In this document: piece by piece, positions 44,307 to 54,275 of the stretch
Numbering within the stretch: position 1 is the first letter of the stretch
How the letters are laid out: each line of letters starts with the position of its first letter
Source of the DNA: Filomicrobium insigne
Lineage (GTDB): Bacteria > Pseudomonadota > Alphaproteobacteria > Rhizobiales > Hyphomicrobiaceae
Direction: 5' to 3'
DNA: 64,000 nt
Assembly (NCBI RefSeq): GCF_900104305.1
Contig: NZ_FNJC01000001.1
Coordinates: 434,001 to 498,000, forward strand
Made by a program: the position numbers and the translations under genes
Notes under the pieces: model-generated
What the model was told of the DNA's origin: nothing
Databases searched by the model: none
What the model saw: only the letters and a program-made list of their open reading frames with translations

Positions 44307-46919
44307 ATGAACGACAAGCGGAAACCCAGCCGAGTTCTCAAGCGTTCTTCGAAGCCCCCGGCCCGCCGCGGACGAACACGCCGCGACGTCTCACTACCTC
44401 AAGTTTTTCAAACGTGGTTTAAGACACGCGGATGGACGCCCCGGCCCCATCAGCTCGCTCTACTCAAAAAGGCGCGCGCCCGTACTTCGACGCTCCTGAT
44501 TGCCCCAACCGGCGCAGGCAAAACCCTGGCGGGCTTTCTGCCCAGCCTCGTCGAACTTTCCCAGCGGACACCGGAAGACGTGAAGGGTTCAGGGTTGCAT
44601 ACCCTTTACATCTCACCGCTCAAAGCGCTCGCCGTCGATATCGCGCGAAATCTCGGGACTCCCATTGCGGAAATGGGGCTCGACATTGTTGCTGAAACCC
44701 GCACAGGAGATACCCCAGCCAGCCGCCGCGCACGGCAGCGCAGCCGACCACCCAGCATTCTTTTGACGACACCTGAGCAAGTGGCTCTTTTGCTCGCGCA
44801 CCCGGATGCTGGCTTTCTCTTTGCAGATCTGAAAACCGTCATACTGGATGAGTTGCACGCACTCTGTGGTTCCAAACGCGGGGATTTGCTCAGCCTTGAT
44901 CTCGCGCGCCTGCGTTCGCTCGCTCCGGATCTTGTTGCCCTGGGGCTCTCAGCGACGGTAGCCAGGCCCAGTGAACTTAGAGCTTATCTAACGGGCCAGC
45001 ATAAACCCGACGCGCGTCTAGAGCTTGCAGATCTCGTCGTCGCGGCAGGAGGCGCTGAACCGCAGATTGAAATTCTGGAACTCGAAACCCCGGTCCCCTG
45101 GTCGGGCCACACCACGCGCTATGCAATGACGGCTGTCTACGACGCGATTGCACAGCACCGGCTGACACTCGTGTTCGTCAACACGCGCATGCAGGCCGAA
45201 CTCGTTTTCCAGGAACTCTGGCGGATCAACGAAGGCAACCTGCGCATCGCGCTCCACCATGGTTCGCTGGACGTCGGGCAACGGCGCAAGGTGGAAGCTG
45301 CGATGGCGGCAGGACGTCTCGATGCGGTTGTCGCGACCTCCACGCTCGATCTCGGCATCGACTGGGGCGATATTGATCTCGTTATCAACGTCGGCGCCCC
45401 CAAAGGAGCAAGTCGGCTAGCGCAGCGGATCGGACGCGCGAACCACAGGCTCGATGAACCTTCGCATGCGCTTCTGGTTCCCTCGAACCGGTTCGAGGTT
45501 CTTGAATGCCGCGCCGCGCTCGACGCCGCCCGTGCTGGCGAACAGGACGTGGTTCTGGCGCGAACGGGAGGGCTTGATGTTCTGGCGCAGCACGTTCTGG
45601 GGATGGCCTGCCAGGCGCCCTTTGCCCCCGATGACCTCTATCGCGAAGTGCGGTCGGCATCTCCTTACAGCGCGCTCAAACGGGAGACCTTCGATCGCCT
45701 CCTCAGCTTCGTCTCCACGGGTGGCTACGCTCTGGCAGCCTACGAGCGTTTTGCAAAGTTGCGCCCAACGGGGGACGGCCGCTGGCGCATCGCCAACGGC
45801 CGTGTCGCGCAAGCCTACCGCCTCAACGTCGGCACCATCGTTGAAAGCCCACTGATTACAGTTCGCCTCGTTGGGCGCGGACGTACGCCCCGGGCTGGCA
45901 AAACCGGTCGGCCCGGCGGAGAGCGCCCCCTCATGGGCGGGCGCGTCCTCGGCGAGGTGGATGAAGACTTCATCGACCAGTTGAGCCCTGGCCAAACCTT
46001 CGTGTTCGCTGGCGAGATCGTGCGCTTTGAGGGACTGCGCGACACGGAAGCCTTCGTATCACGCGCCACCGCAACAGATGCCATGATACCCAGCTACCCT
46101 GGCGGTAAATTTCCACTTTCGACACACCTTGCGAAGCGCGTGCGTGCGATGCTTCATGATAGACGCGCGTGGGCTGACTTACCGCTTCCTGTAGCGGAAT
46201 GGCTGGGCCTCCAGGATCTTCACTCCTTGATCCCCAGCCCCGATGAAGTGCTGGTCGAGACCTTTCCGCGCGGAAGCCGCCATTATCTCGTTGCCTACCC
46301 CTTCGAGGGACGACTGGCCCATCAGACGCTCGGCATGTTGCTCACACGGCGGCTCGAGCGTGCCGGTGCGCGTCCCCTTGGCTTTGTGGCGAACGACTAC
46401 GGGTTAGCCGTATGGGGACTTGGCGAGCTTTCCCAAATGATTGAGGCCGGCAAGCTCAGCCTGGACCAGCTGTTTGAACAAGACATGCTCGGAGATGATC
46501 TGGAGGCGTGGCTCGCAGAATCCAGTCTCATGAAGCGCACCTTCCGCATGTGCGCCGTGATTGCCGGACTTATAGAACGACGCCATCCCGGACATAGAAA
46601 ATCAGGACGACAAGTTACGATGTCGACCGATCTGATTTATGATGTTTTGCGCAAGTTTGAGCCTGGCCACGTTCTTCTGGAAGCGGCATGGGCAGATGCC
46701 GCCTCGGGCCTTCTCGACATTGCGCGTCTCGGGGCTTTCCTGCAACGGGTACGCGGACATATCGTCCATCGCTCGCTGGGGGGCGTGTCGCCGCTGTCCG
46801 TACCAATTCTTTTGGAAATCGGCCGGGAGCCTGCCGGACAAGCTGGACGGGAGGATATACTGCGCGATGCTGCGGAAGCCTTGATCCGCGAGGCGACAGA
46901 AGGACCGGCCCGCGACTAG
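44307..46919 (+). CDS. Ligase-associated DEXH-box DNA helicase (Lhr-type)
   Basis: 870 residues of a superfamily 2 DNA helicase. Motif I is LIAPTGAGKTLAGF, motif II DELHALCGSKRG, motif III LGLSATVARP and motif VI QRIGRANHR; the C-terminal part carries the winged-helix and Lhr-specific domains. Such helicases sit in DNA-repair clusters with an ATP-dependent ligase, a beta-lactamase-fold exonuclease and PdeM. Here only PdeM follows, 96 bp downstream; ligase and exonuclease are absent from this window. Confidence 0.93.
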   Translation: MNDKRKPSRVLKRSSKPPARRGRTRRDVSLPQVFQTWFKTRGWTPRPHQLALLKKARARTSTLLIAPTGAGKTLAGFLPSLVELSQRTPEDVKGSGLHTLYISPLKALAVDIARNLGTPIAEMGLDIVAETRTGDTPASRRARQRSRPPSILLTTPEQVALLLAHPDAGFLFADLKTVILDELHALCGSKRGDLLSLDLARLRSLAPDLVALGLSATVARPSELRAYLTGQHKPDARLELADLVVAAGGAEPQIEILELETPVPWSGHTTRYAMTAVYDAIAQHRLTLVFVNTRMQAELVFQELWRINEGNLRIALHHGSLDVGQRRKVEAAMAAGRLDAVVATSTLDLGIDWGDIDLVINVGAPKGASRLAQRIGRANHRLDEPSHALLVPSNRFEVLECRAALDAARAGEQDVVLARTGGLDVLAQHVLGMACQAPFAPDDLYREVRSASPYSALKRETFDRLLSFVSTGGYALAAYERFAKLRPTGDGRWRIANGRVAQAYRLNVGTIVESPLITVRLVGRGRTPRAGKTGRPGGERPLMGGRVLGEVDEDFIDQLSPGQTFVFAGEIVRFEGLRDTEAFVSRATATDAMIPSYPGGKFPLSTHLAKRVRAMLHDRRAWADLPLPVAEWLGLQDLHSLIPSPDEVLVETFPRGSRHYLVAYPFEGRLAHQTLGMLLTRRLERAGARPLGFVANDYGLAVWGLGELSQMIEAGKLSLDQLFEQDMLGDDLEAWLAESSLMKRTFRMCAVIAGLIERRHPGHRKSGRQVTMSTDLIYDVLRKFEPGHVLLEAAWADAASGLLDIARLGAFLQRVRGHIVHRSLGGVSPLSVPILLEIGREPAGQAGREDILRDAAEALIREATEGPARD

Positions 46920-47015
46920 CCCGACCTCGCGATCCTCAATATCGCTTGAATTCAGGCGGCATTGCTTGGCAGCCTAACAGTATCGCGCGGACGAACTTAG
47001 TTTTGGAGGGGGAGC

Positions 47016-47744
47016 ATGCCTGGGGTGGCGGCACGGAATGCAAGCGCGGATGCGTTCGGGAGGCAACCGATCGTGATCGGCAGTGAGACCTTGATCGCAG
47101 ACCTTTCCGGGGCACTCTACTGGCCTGCTCGCCAAATACTTATTGTCGCCGACCTTCATTTTGAGAAAGGGTCGTCCTACGCCCGGCATGGCCAATTTCT
47201 GCCGCCCTACGACACTCGCGACACCCTTCAACGTCTAGCAGCTCTCCTTAAGCGCTACAACGACGCGCGCACGCTCATCGCCCTCGGCGATAGCTTACAT
47301 GACCGTTCGGCACATCAACGTTTGGCCCCTGACGATCTCGCAATGCTGCGCGAATTGCAGGCCGTGTGCGACTGGATATGGGTGTGTGGAAACCACGACC
47401 CGGTCGTCGATATCAGCCTGGGCGGGCGGGTCACCGATATTGTGGAAATCGGCGGACTGGTGCTCCGTCACGCCCCCTCTCCAGAGCGTGATTTTTACGA
47501 AATCGCCGGACATCTGCATCCTGCCGCGAGAATTGTACAGCATGGATGCTCGATCCGCCGCCCCTGCTTTGTCGGCGACCGATCGCGGCTCGTCCTTCCA
47601 GCTTTCGGCGCGTATACGGGTGGTCTCAACGTCCTCGATCCGGCGTTTCTACCGCTGTGGACCGAAGAGGCAGGCTTTAGCGTTTGGATGCTGGGTCAGG
47701 ATGGGGTTTATCCTGTTCCGGTGGCCATGCTTCGCGAAGATTGA
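47016..47744 (+). CDS. pdeM: Ligase-associated DNA repair metallophosphoesterase PdeM
   Basis: 242 residues with the metallophosphoesterase signatures IVADLHFEKGSSYARHG, IALGDSLHD and VCGNHDPVVD, plus a late GHLHPAAR. This fits the PdeM family, which accompanies the Lhr-type helicase in the ligase-associated repair cluster. GGAGGGGGAG sits immediately upstream of the ATG. Acts in the cytosol on DNA or nucleotide phosphodiesters; the exact substrate is not known. Confidence 0.92.
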   Translation: MPGVAARNASADAFGRQPIVIGSETLIADLSGALYWPARQILIVADLHFEKGSSYARHGQFLPPYDTRDTLQRLAALLKRYNDARTLIALGDSLHDRSAHQRLAPDDLAMLRELQAVCDWIWVCGNHDPVVDISLGGRVTDIVEIGGLVLRHAPSPERDFYEIAGHLHPAARIVQHGCSIRRPCFVGDRSRLVLPAFGAYTGGLNVLDPAFLPLWTEEAGFSVWMLGQDGVYPVPVAMLRED

Positions 47745-47768
47745 TCGCGGTGCACCCGCCGATTGCCC

Positions 47769-48815
47769 CTAGTGTGCACCTCCACGCCTCCGGAAGAATG
47801 CGGAAGCCGCTAAGCCGGCCGTCACCGCGAGGAAAACCGCAAACAAGCCGTATAGAAAAGGACGGTCAAAGGCGAACGAGTGCAGGAACGCTTCCATGCC
47901 CTCACGTTGCAGCGTTACATGCGCCTCGTAATCGGCCAGAAGGCTCCCATCGCGGAACAGATAAACCTTCGTGGTCAACGGTCCGACCGGCACGTTTGCC
48001 GGAAGATCGATACTCGTCCGGAAGAGCGCTTTTCCGATAAAAGCCACGCCATAGGGCTTCTTGATAAACAGGCCGTCGTCTTTCTTCAGGCGAATGACCG
48101 CATCCCGGAATTGCTCAAGCTCTTTCTCCTTGAGCTGCGATTTTGTGGTCGGATCCGGCATCATCGGCACGTGCGTGAAGCCGATCTGCTGGGTTCGCAA
48201 AACCCGCTCATCGGCGATCTCTTCGATCGGCCGTGTCGACGCAATTGCGTAGTAGCTCGGCACTCTCTCAAACTTCACGGACTCAGTGTTGATCCAGATA
48301 CCGGCGACGTTGGATTTGCGACGTGCAACGAGTGGAACCTGGGTGCCTTCGACCACCACGACCACATCGTAGATGCCTGCCTCGGCCGTCTCTTGATGCG
48401 AGTCGTCAACTGCGCCGAACACCACGATTTCCGTGCCGGAGAAGTTCGAGGTAATCGATACCGACCGAGTCGAGACGTCAGCCTCAACCGTTTCACGCCC
48501 CACCGAAGTTCCACGACGGGCTGGCGCAGTTGCCAGCGGTGGCGTCGTCGTGATGGTACCGGGCTCGGATTTGGCTTTAGGTTGCGTTTCGGGTGCAGGC
48601 TGCGGTTTGGCAGGTGCCTTCGCCGCACTCTCACTTGGAGATTTAGGTTGGGGAGCTTTTTCGCTCTTGGGCCAGCTGAACGCAATGGCGAGAACGATCA
48701 AAACCGCGGCGACGGCCAGCGCGATATTACGTACTGTAAAAATGCGGCCGACCTCGCTTGCACGGACTTCCGTCCACCAAACGCGTACGCTCTCGTTCAG
48801 CTCCCTCAACCCCAT
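47769..48815 (-). CDS. TIGR02186 family membrane-anchored protein
   Basis: 348 residues. A cytoplasmic start (1-30) leads to a membrane helix near 31-48 (NIALAVAAVLIVLAIAFSW), a Lys/Pro/Glu linker, then a large periplasmic beta-rich domain (about 105-310: VSITSNFSGTEIVVFGAVDDS). A C-terminal helix (LYGLFAVFLAVTAGLAASAFF) ends the protein. Family members are usually encoded beside TauE/SafE exporters, as here, where the stop and start overlap as TGATG. The role is unknown; an accessory function in sulphur-compound export is inferred. Confidence 0.87.
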   Translation of the reverse strand: MGLRELNESVRVWWTEVRASEVGRIFTVRNIALAVAAVLIVLAIAFSWPKSEKAPQPKSPSESAAKAPAKPQPAPETQPKAKSEPGTITTTPPLATAPARRGTSVGRETVEADVSTRSVSITSNFSGTEIVVFGAVDDSHQETAEAGIYDVVVVVEGTQVPLVARRKSNVAGIWINTESVKFERVPSYYAIASTRPIEEIADERVLRTQQIGFTHVPMMPDPTTKSQLKEKELEQFRDAVIRLKKDDGLFIKKPYGVAFIGKALFRTSIDLPANVPVGPLTTKVYLFRDGSLLADYEAHVTLQREGMEAFLHSFAFDRPFLYGLFAVFLAVTAGLAASAFFRRRGGAH

Positions 48816-49747
48816 CAGTGACTCCCTCCCGTGATGCCGCTAATGGAAAATAATTCGGTCGGCATCACGACAAGATCCCAGCCCATGCGCAGACAGACAA
48901 GTATGACAAGTCCCGCGAGCAGAAAGCGGAGCTGCTCGCCTTTGAGCTTCTCACCAGCCACTGCGCCAAACTGAGCTCCTATCACGCCTCCAACCATCAA
49001 AATTAAGGCAAGGACGATATCTACGTTATAGTTCTGCGTCGTTTGAAGAACGGTTGTGGCCGCTGTAACGAATAAAATTTGAAACAACGAAGTGCCAATG
49101 ACAAGCCCGGTGCGCATACGCAGCAGGTAGATCATCGCGGGCACCATGATAAACCCGCCACCGACGCCCATAATAGCACCCAGCAGCCCCACGAAGGCGC
49201 CGATCATTACGGGCGGTATGGCGCTGATGTAAAGCCGCGAGCGATGAAAGCGCATCTTCAGCGGCAGCCCGTGAATCCAATTGTGGTGGCTTCGCCTAAT
49301 GGCCGTTGTGGCCTGGTTCGCACTAAATGAGCGACGGACAGCATTCAGGCTCTCGATCATCATCAAGGTGCCAATACTTCCGAGGAAGAACACGTAAGCC
49401 AGCGAAATGAACAGGTCGAACTGGCCAATCTGGCGTAGCAGCTTCACGACCTGCACACCGATGATTGCACCGACGATACCTCCCATAAGGAGGAGGAAGC
49501 CCATCTTCACGTCTACGTTATTACGGCGATATTGAGCGATCGCACCGGATACGGATGAGGCGACTGTCTGAGCAGCTCCTGTGCCAACCGCAACGGCTGA
49601 CGGTATCCCGGAAAATATCAAGAGCGGTGTAATTAGGAACCCGCCGCCAACCCCAAACATCCCCGACAGGAACCCAACTGCGGCCCCCATGGCGAGAAAT
49701 ACGAATACGTTTACCGATAACTCGGCAATAGGCAGATAGAGATCCAT
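48815..49747 (-). CDS. TauE/SafE-family sulfite/sulfonate exporter
   Basis: 310 residues with eight or nine membrane helices and the two family motifs: GFLSGMFGVGGGFLITPLL (about 24-42) and GLLGAIMGVGGGFIMVPAM (about 190-208). Members export sulfite, sulfoacetate or other C1/C2 acids. It is cotranscribed and overlapping with the TIGR02186 gene, a conserved pair in alphaproteobacteria. The true anion is unknown. The following 49748-49980 gap shows nothing I can name. Confidence 0.92.
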   Translation of the reverse strand: MDLYLPIAELSVNVFVFLAMGAAVGFLSGMFGVGGGFLITPLLIFSGIPSAVAVGTGAAQTVASSVSGAIAQYRRNNVDVKMGFLLLMGGIVGAIIGVQVVKLLRQIGQFDLFISLAYVFFLGSIGTLMMIESLNAVRRSFSANQATTAIRRSHHNWIHGLPLKMRFHRSRLYISAIPPVMIGAFVGLLGAIMGVGGGFIMVPAMIYLLRMRTGLVIGTSLFQILFVTAATTVLQTTQNYNVDIVLALILMVGGVIGAQFGAVAGEKLKGEQLRFLLAGLVILVCLRMGWDLVVMPTELFSISGITGGSH

Positions 49748-49980
49748 TCCCGCCGATCGAGTTCGTTATTTTTGTTGAGCTAATTATGCTGGGCCGTCTG
49801 AATAAGACATCGCAACCGCGTTGGCTAGACGCATTCCCCGACTAAACGGTAGGAAGACGTGCGACCAATCGGAACAGGCAAATTTTTTGAGCACATCTTT
49901 TCGAATTTCTCGCATTAAAATTGAAGCGATGAGCGCAGCAAAAATCAGCGACGAAAATCGGCTAACCTGAATTTTCCAGG

Positions 49981-52818
49981 TTAACCCCCGTAGCCTACAT
50001 CAGCACGTGATTTCCAATCTTCACCGGCCGCACGTGCATCATTGGCGAGACGATCCGTCGGCTTGCGGCGCCACGATTTCACCATCCCTTCAGCCACTTC
50101 CAATTGATCTGGCGAAAGTTGTGGGCGGAGTATCTCAAGACGGCGTTTCGCTTCTCCATCACCAGATTTTTCGGCTAGCGAGAAATAAAGATAGGCGAGA
50201 CGCAAATCCTTTTCCGTCCCTAAGCCATTCTCATGCAAAACAGCGAGATTGTACTGACTATCAGAGAGACCACGTTCGGCCGCTTCAGAAAACCATTTGG
50301 CTGCCGTTTTGTAATCCGGCGTTCCTGTGTCCCCTCCGGTGCTCAAAACCGCTAGGTTGTGCATCGCCTTGATGTTGCCGGTCTCGGCGGCGCGCTGATA
50401 CCAGATTTGGGCACGCGCCAGATCTTTCTTCATGCCGAGGCCGCGCTCATAGAACGTGCCCAAACGATATTGCGCCTGCGCGAAACCTTGCGCAGCGGAG
50501 CGCTGATACCAGCGGGCTGCTTCTTCGAAATTCTGATCGGTCCCGTTACCCTCGGCCAAACGAGCTCCGACCTCGAATTCGGCTGACGCATCGCCATTGG
50601 CTGCGGCCATCCGGAGAGACATCGGCCCAACGGTTGCCGGAGGCAGGTTCAGAGGCGTGCGCTTGACCATTCCGCCGGATGCATTTGCCGTTTGGGCTTT
50701 CGTAATCGGTGCCACGGCGGCGGTGCTCGTTCCCGAACCGGGAAAGAGCGCGGCCGGAACGGCGTGGGCGGCAGCTTCGCCAAGTTTGGTTGAGAGTTGC
50801 GCCATGGCTCGCTTTTCATCGAGCTGCGCCATCTGGTCTGGCGTCAAAGCGCGGGCCGAATTCTGGATTTTTATTCCGTGCAGGCTGGACGCGACAGGGC
50901 GGGCCGGATCAGCCGCGAGACCATCATATTCAAGCGGTGCCGTTTCGAGTTCGCCCGTTTGACCCGGCACTGAAGCGGGACTTTCCAGTTCATGCTGAGC
51001 GCGATCGGTTTCCAAATCGCTCTCGTTCAGAGCTGATGCTTCTGGAGCTGAAAAAAGCGCAGACCCCGTATTCTGCTCAATGCTCACAGCTGGAGCCTTA
51101 GGGGCATCGGTTTTCGTCGCGCGCAACATCATCAGCGCACCGGCCGTGGCAAATAGAATGATAACGGCGCCGACCAGAAGCTTGCGCCGCCGACCGAACA
51201 ACGCTCCGCTAGCGGCAGCCGAGGCGGGCTTCTTGCTGCGCTTTACCGCCTTGGGAGCCGCGAGTTTGGCATTCGCTTCATGCTTATCGCCATCACCGCG
51301 CTTGATGCGAGCGTTGGCCGTTTTCTGAATCTTATCGACAATGCCCGCCATCGTCGACTTCGATGCCTGTTCGCTCGCCTGCTGCCGGGCGCGCTTTGCG
51401 TCCGCGATCAGTTCCTGACGAATACGATCGACAGGACTCACGTCAGAAGGAGCTGCATCACTGAACCTGGTGTCGTCCGCGTCTTCAAACGTGTGGGGAC
51501 CCGACTGGGACGGCAGACGTTCCTGGGACGCTGAGGATGCCTGCTGCATTGGCACGTCGGTGAAGGACGAAGCTGCATGCAGCGAGTTGGCCGAATGCGA
51601 TAGGTCGCTCTCCCGTTCGGGCATAGCGGCGTATGGATCCACCATGCCTGCCGCTTCGCCGTACTGTGCGTCTTCGTCGCCGTCCATAAGCTTATCGGGA
51701 TAGGCGGGCAGAGGATCTTCGAATTCAGCAATTGTGTTCTGCAATTGAGCGAGCGCATCAACGCGATCAATCACGCCAATCATCGCCTGTTGCAACGTAT
51801 CGAGAATCGTGACCGCCTCTTCGTCGTGACGGCGGCGCTCTTCGATCAGCAAATCAATAGACTGACGGATTTCCGCAAGCTCTTTGCTGTTGACATGACC
51901 GAGCCCCATGTCGGACAGGCGCGCGACAATGTTGTTCGCCGTCGCATCAGCAACGGCCTGGATATCAACGGGCTCGCTCGCTACCGCGCCTTCGTTGTCG
52001 AAGCGTTCATTGGCGAGACGATCCAATATGGCTTTGAGATTGCCTTCGATTGTGTCGAGCCGCGAAAGTTGGACGGTCGTGCGGTCCAAGTGATCCGCAA
52101 CCGTTTCGAATTGTGCACTAGCTGGACGTAGGTGCTCGATATCAGATCGGGTCACTAGGCCTTCGAGGGCTTTGCAGATTCGAATTTCGAGATGCTCGAG
52201 CCGGCTGTCGAGATGTTCAACGGTCTTATTCTCATGCTCGTCCGCCAGCGAGCTTTCCAATTTTGCAGCGATGCCTGCAAAGCGTTCTTCCAACCAATCT
52301 CGCTTTGCGCGGTTGGTTTCGCTCGTCGTATCGCTTACCGCTGCGGGATGATTGGTTATGGCGTCACCGTGCGTAGCCGGTGCCCCGGCGAGTGCCGCGA
52401 CTTCGTAGACGCGCGTCAGCGCTTCAGCCGTGGCTAGGTCCCACGGCTCGTCATCCGCCGAAGGTTCGGCAACTTTTGGGGCCACCTGTCGGTTGTCTTG
52501 CGCAAGCGGTTCGTCAAAGCCAGCGGTATCGGGCCCTGCGCCCGCAAACCGCTCGCTTAGTGCGCCAATTTCGTCCTGTATCCGGTCGATCGCCGACGAA
52601 TGATCCCAGGCAGCGGGTGCGTGCGCCGCGCCTTCGGAGCCGCGCTCGTCTTTGTCTGACGGCGGAATTCGGCCTTCTGCGTCGCGCGCCTTGGCGTTTT
52701 GCGTTGCGATGAGCTTGAGGACCGCCGTCAGCTCTTCGGTCAAACCTGCTGGGTGCGTAGACGACCGGCCACCCTGCTGGTTCACAGGCGACGGGATTCG
52801 CTGTTCGCGGTTCGACAT
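49981..52818 (-). CDS. PodJ-like Sel1-repeat membrane protein
   Basis: About 945 residues. The N-terminal two thirds are cytoplasmic and coiled-coil-rich (about 110-400, with EIRQSIDLLIEERRRHDEEAV), followed by a polar linker. One membrane helix lies near 555-575 (KLLVGAVIILFATAGALMML). The periplasmic C-terminus has four Sel1/TPR repeats at about 770-920 (AEFEVGARLAEGNGT, AQYRLGTFYERGLGM, AMHNLAVLSTGG, SQYNLAVLHENGLGT). This is the layout of PodJ, the polar organiser of Caulobacter. ATG 52818 is chosen; the in-frame extension to 53085 looks non-coding. A polar localisation role is inferred. Confidence 0.85.
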   Translation of the reverse strand: MSNREQRIPSPVNQQGGRSSTHPAGLTEELTAVLKLIATQNAKARDAEGRIPPSDKDERGSEGAAHAPAAWDHSSAIDRIQDEIGALSERFAGAGPDTAGFDEPLAQDNRQVAPKVAEPSADDEPWDLATAEALTRVYEVAALAGAPATHGDAITNHPAAVSDTTSETNRAKRDWLEERFAGIAAKLESSLADEHENKTVEHLDSRLEHLEIRICKALEGLVTRSDIEHLRPASAQFETVADHLDRTTVQLSRLDTIEGNLKAILDRLANERFDNEGAVASEPVDIQAVADATANNIVARLSDMGLGHVNSKELAEIRQSIDLLIEERRRHDEEAVTILDTLQQAMIGVIDRVDALAQLQNTIAEFEDPLPAYPDKLMDGDEDAQYGEAAGMVDPYAAMPERESDLSHSANSLHAASSFTDVPMQQASSASQERLPSQSGPHTFEDADDTRFSDAAPSDVSPVDRIRQELIADAKRARQQASEQASKSTMAGIVDKIQKTANARIKRGDGDKHEANAKLAAPKAVKRSKKPASAAASGALFGRRRKLLVGAVIILFATAGALMMLRATKTDAPKAPAVSIEQNTGSALFSAPEASALNESDLETDRAQHELESPASVPGQTGELETAPLEYDGLAADPARPVASSLHGIKIQNSARALTPDQMAQLDEKRAMAQLSTKLGEAAAHAVPAALFPGSGTSTAAVAPITKAQTANASGGMVKRTPLNLPPATVGPMSLRMAAANGDASAEFEVGARLAEGNGTDQNFEEAARWYQRSAAQGFAQAQYRLGTFYERGLGMKKDLARAQIWYQRAAETGNIKAMHNLAVLSTGGDTGTPDYKTAAKWFSEAAERGLSDSQYNLAVLHENGLGTEKDLRLAYLYFSLAEKSGDGEAKRRLEILRPQLSPDQLEVAEGMVKSWRRKPTDRLANDARAAGEDWKSRADVGYGG

Positions 52819-53230
52819 CTCACATCCATTCACTTGGCTAATCAAGAAGCGCTCGCGCGCCCGACTACTGCGGCGAATGGCCGATGGGTGCAGCCATCCT
52901 TCGATAATCTGCAAGGGGCGAGCGCGAGCCGGTCCAAAAATCGGCACAAGTTGGGAACCGTTCAGACTAAAATTCTCATCCCCCAGTAAATGTTCGGTTA
53001 AATATCGGATTAAACTTGGACATTGCTCTGGCGCACCATAAAATCGCAGCCGTTTCCGTACTCTCCGGGCGGAACGAGCGGGCATCTGCGCGAATTGCCA
53101 TAAGTACGAACGCAGCCCGTGCTATCGCACCTAAAGGTGGGCATGACGGCCCACACGGCGGACCGGCGAAGGCCGTGCGTGAAAGCTCTTAGCCGCCGTT
53201 TTATTGTTGCTCTCACAAAGGAGGTTGGCC
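52819..53230. other. Intergenic region between divergent genes
   Basis: 412 bp between the PodJ-like gene and the secreted coiled-coil protein gene. It contains an AAAGGAGG ribosome site at 53217-53224 for the latter. No RNA gene or repeat is seen. A minus-strand open frame continues from the PodJ-like gene to 53085 but is probably leader. Confidence 0.4.
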
Positions 53231-53779
53231 GTGCACAGAGCTATTCTTCGGGCAGGGGCCATATCCCTCGTCGCGCTTACCGCACCAGCGGTTTTCGCCC
53301 AATCGGATTCCACTCGTTACACTATGGCGCCGACAGACGACGGTTTTGTGCGCCTGGACACGGTTACGGGTGCCATGTCGCTCTGTTCAAAAGGAGATGC
53401 AGGCTGGTCCTGCAAGCCCATGGAGAACAGCGGCAAAGACCCCCAAAGCGACATCGATAAATTGAAATCGGAAAACGCTGAGCTTCGCGCAGAATTGCGG
53501 CGCCTGGAGGATGAATTCATCGACGGGAAACGCGGGCTCAGCGGCGCACCGAAGCCGGAATTTCAGCTCCCCAGCGAAGAGGAAGTCGATCAGGCCGTCG
53601 ATTATCTAGAGGGCATGATCAAAAAGTTTCGGGAACGGTTCGAACACTTCGGCGACAAAACCCAACCAGACCATAGGCCCCCCAACTCTACACCCGACCC
53701 AACCCCGTCTCCAGATTCCACGCCGGCGCCGACACCTAACTCGCTCCCAGGCGCGAAGCCTGGCGGCACCCCGTTGTAA
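53231..53779 (+). CDS. Secreted coiled-coil, Pro-rich protein
   Basis: About 182 residues. A signal peptide (1-23, ending PAVFAQ) is followed by a short Cys-containing domain (YTMAPTDDGFVRLDTVTGAM then CSKGDAGWSCKPM) that resembles the N-terminal part of other alphaproteobacterial periplasmic proteins. Next is a coiled coil (about 75-100: DIDKLKSENAELRAELRRLE) and a Pro/Thr/Asp-rich disordered tail. GTG 53231 has AAAGGAGG six bases upstream. Family not recognised. Confidence 0.7.
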   Translation: MHRAILRAGAISLVALTAPAVFAQSDSTRYTMAPTDDGFVRLDTVTGAMSLCSKGDAGWSCKPMENSGKDPQSDIDKLKSENAELRAELRRLEDEFIDGKRGLSGAPKPEFQLPSEEEVDQAVDYLEGMIKKFRERFEHFGDKTQPDHRPPNSTPDPTPSPDSTPAPTPNSLPGAKPGGTPL

Positions 53780-53801
53780 GAACAGCTTTAGAGCAGTCAC
53801 G

Positions 53802-54275
53802 ATGTTGGCAACCCAGGACACCGTTCGCCACCCGCTGTCGCAGGCCCACGGCCATATCGTTGTCGAAACGAATGGTGCGGGGTTTCAGGATGTGACCCGG
53901 CACCTCGCGAACTGGCTCACGGAGATCGGGGCTGAGAACGGCTTATTGACGGCCTTCATACGGCACACCTCAGCCTCGTTGACGATCCAGGAAAACGCAG
54001 ATCCCAACGTGCAAGTGGATCTGCTTCGATCGCTCGATCAACTAGCACCGCAGGGGCCCCACTACGTCCATGATACCGAAGGGCCTGATGACATGCCCGC
54101 CCACATCAAATCGATGTTGACGTCGACGTCACTCGGCATTCCCGTGGTGGGCGGCAGCATGGTCCTTGGCACGTGGCAAGGACTTTACGTCATTGAGCAT
54201 CGATCGCGGCCTCATAGCCGCGAGATTGCTTTACATTATCTCGGAACGTTTTTCTCGGACGCGGGTGTTCAGTGA
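53802..54275 (+). CDS. YjbQ/UPF0047 family protein
   Basis: 157 residues of the YjbQ family (RHTSASLTIQENADPNV, DGPDDMPAHIKS-like and GTWQGLYVIEHRSR). Family members can replace thiamine-phosphate synthase in E. coli and are often annotated as secondary thiamine-phosphate synthase, although a DNA- or phosphate-related role is debated. Cytosolic. It overlaps the convergent symporter gene by seven bases. Confidence 0.9.
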   Translation: MLATQDTVRHPLSQAHGHIVVETNGAGFQDVTRHLANWLTEIGAENGLLTAFIRHTSASLTIQENADPNVQVDLLRSLDQLAPQGPHYVHDTEGPDDMPAHIKSMLTSTSLGIPVVGGSMVLGTWQGLYVIEHRSRPHSREIALHYLGTFFSDAGVQ

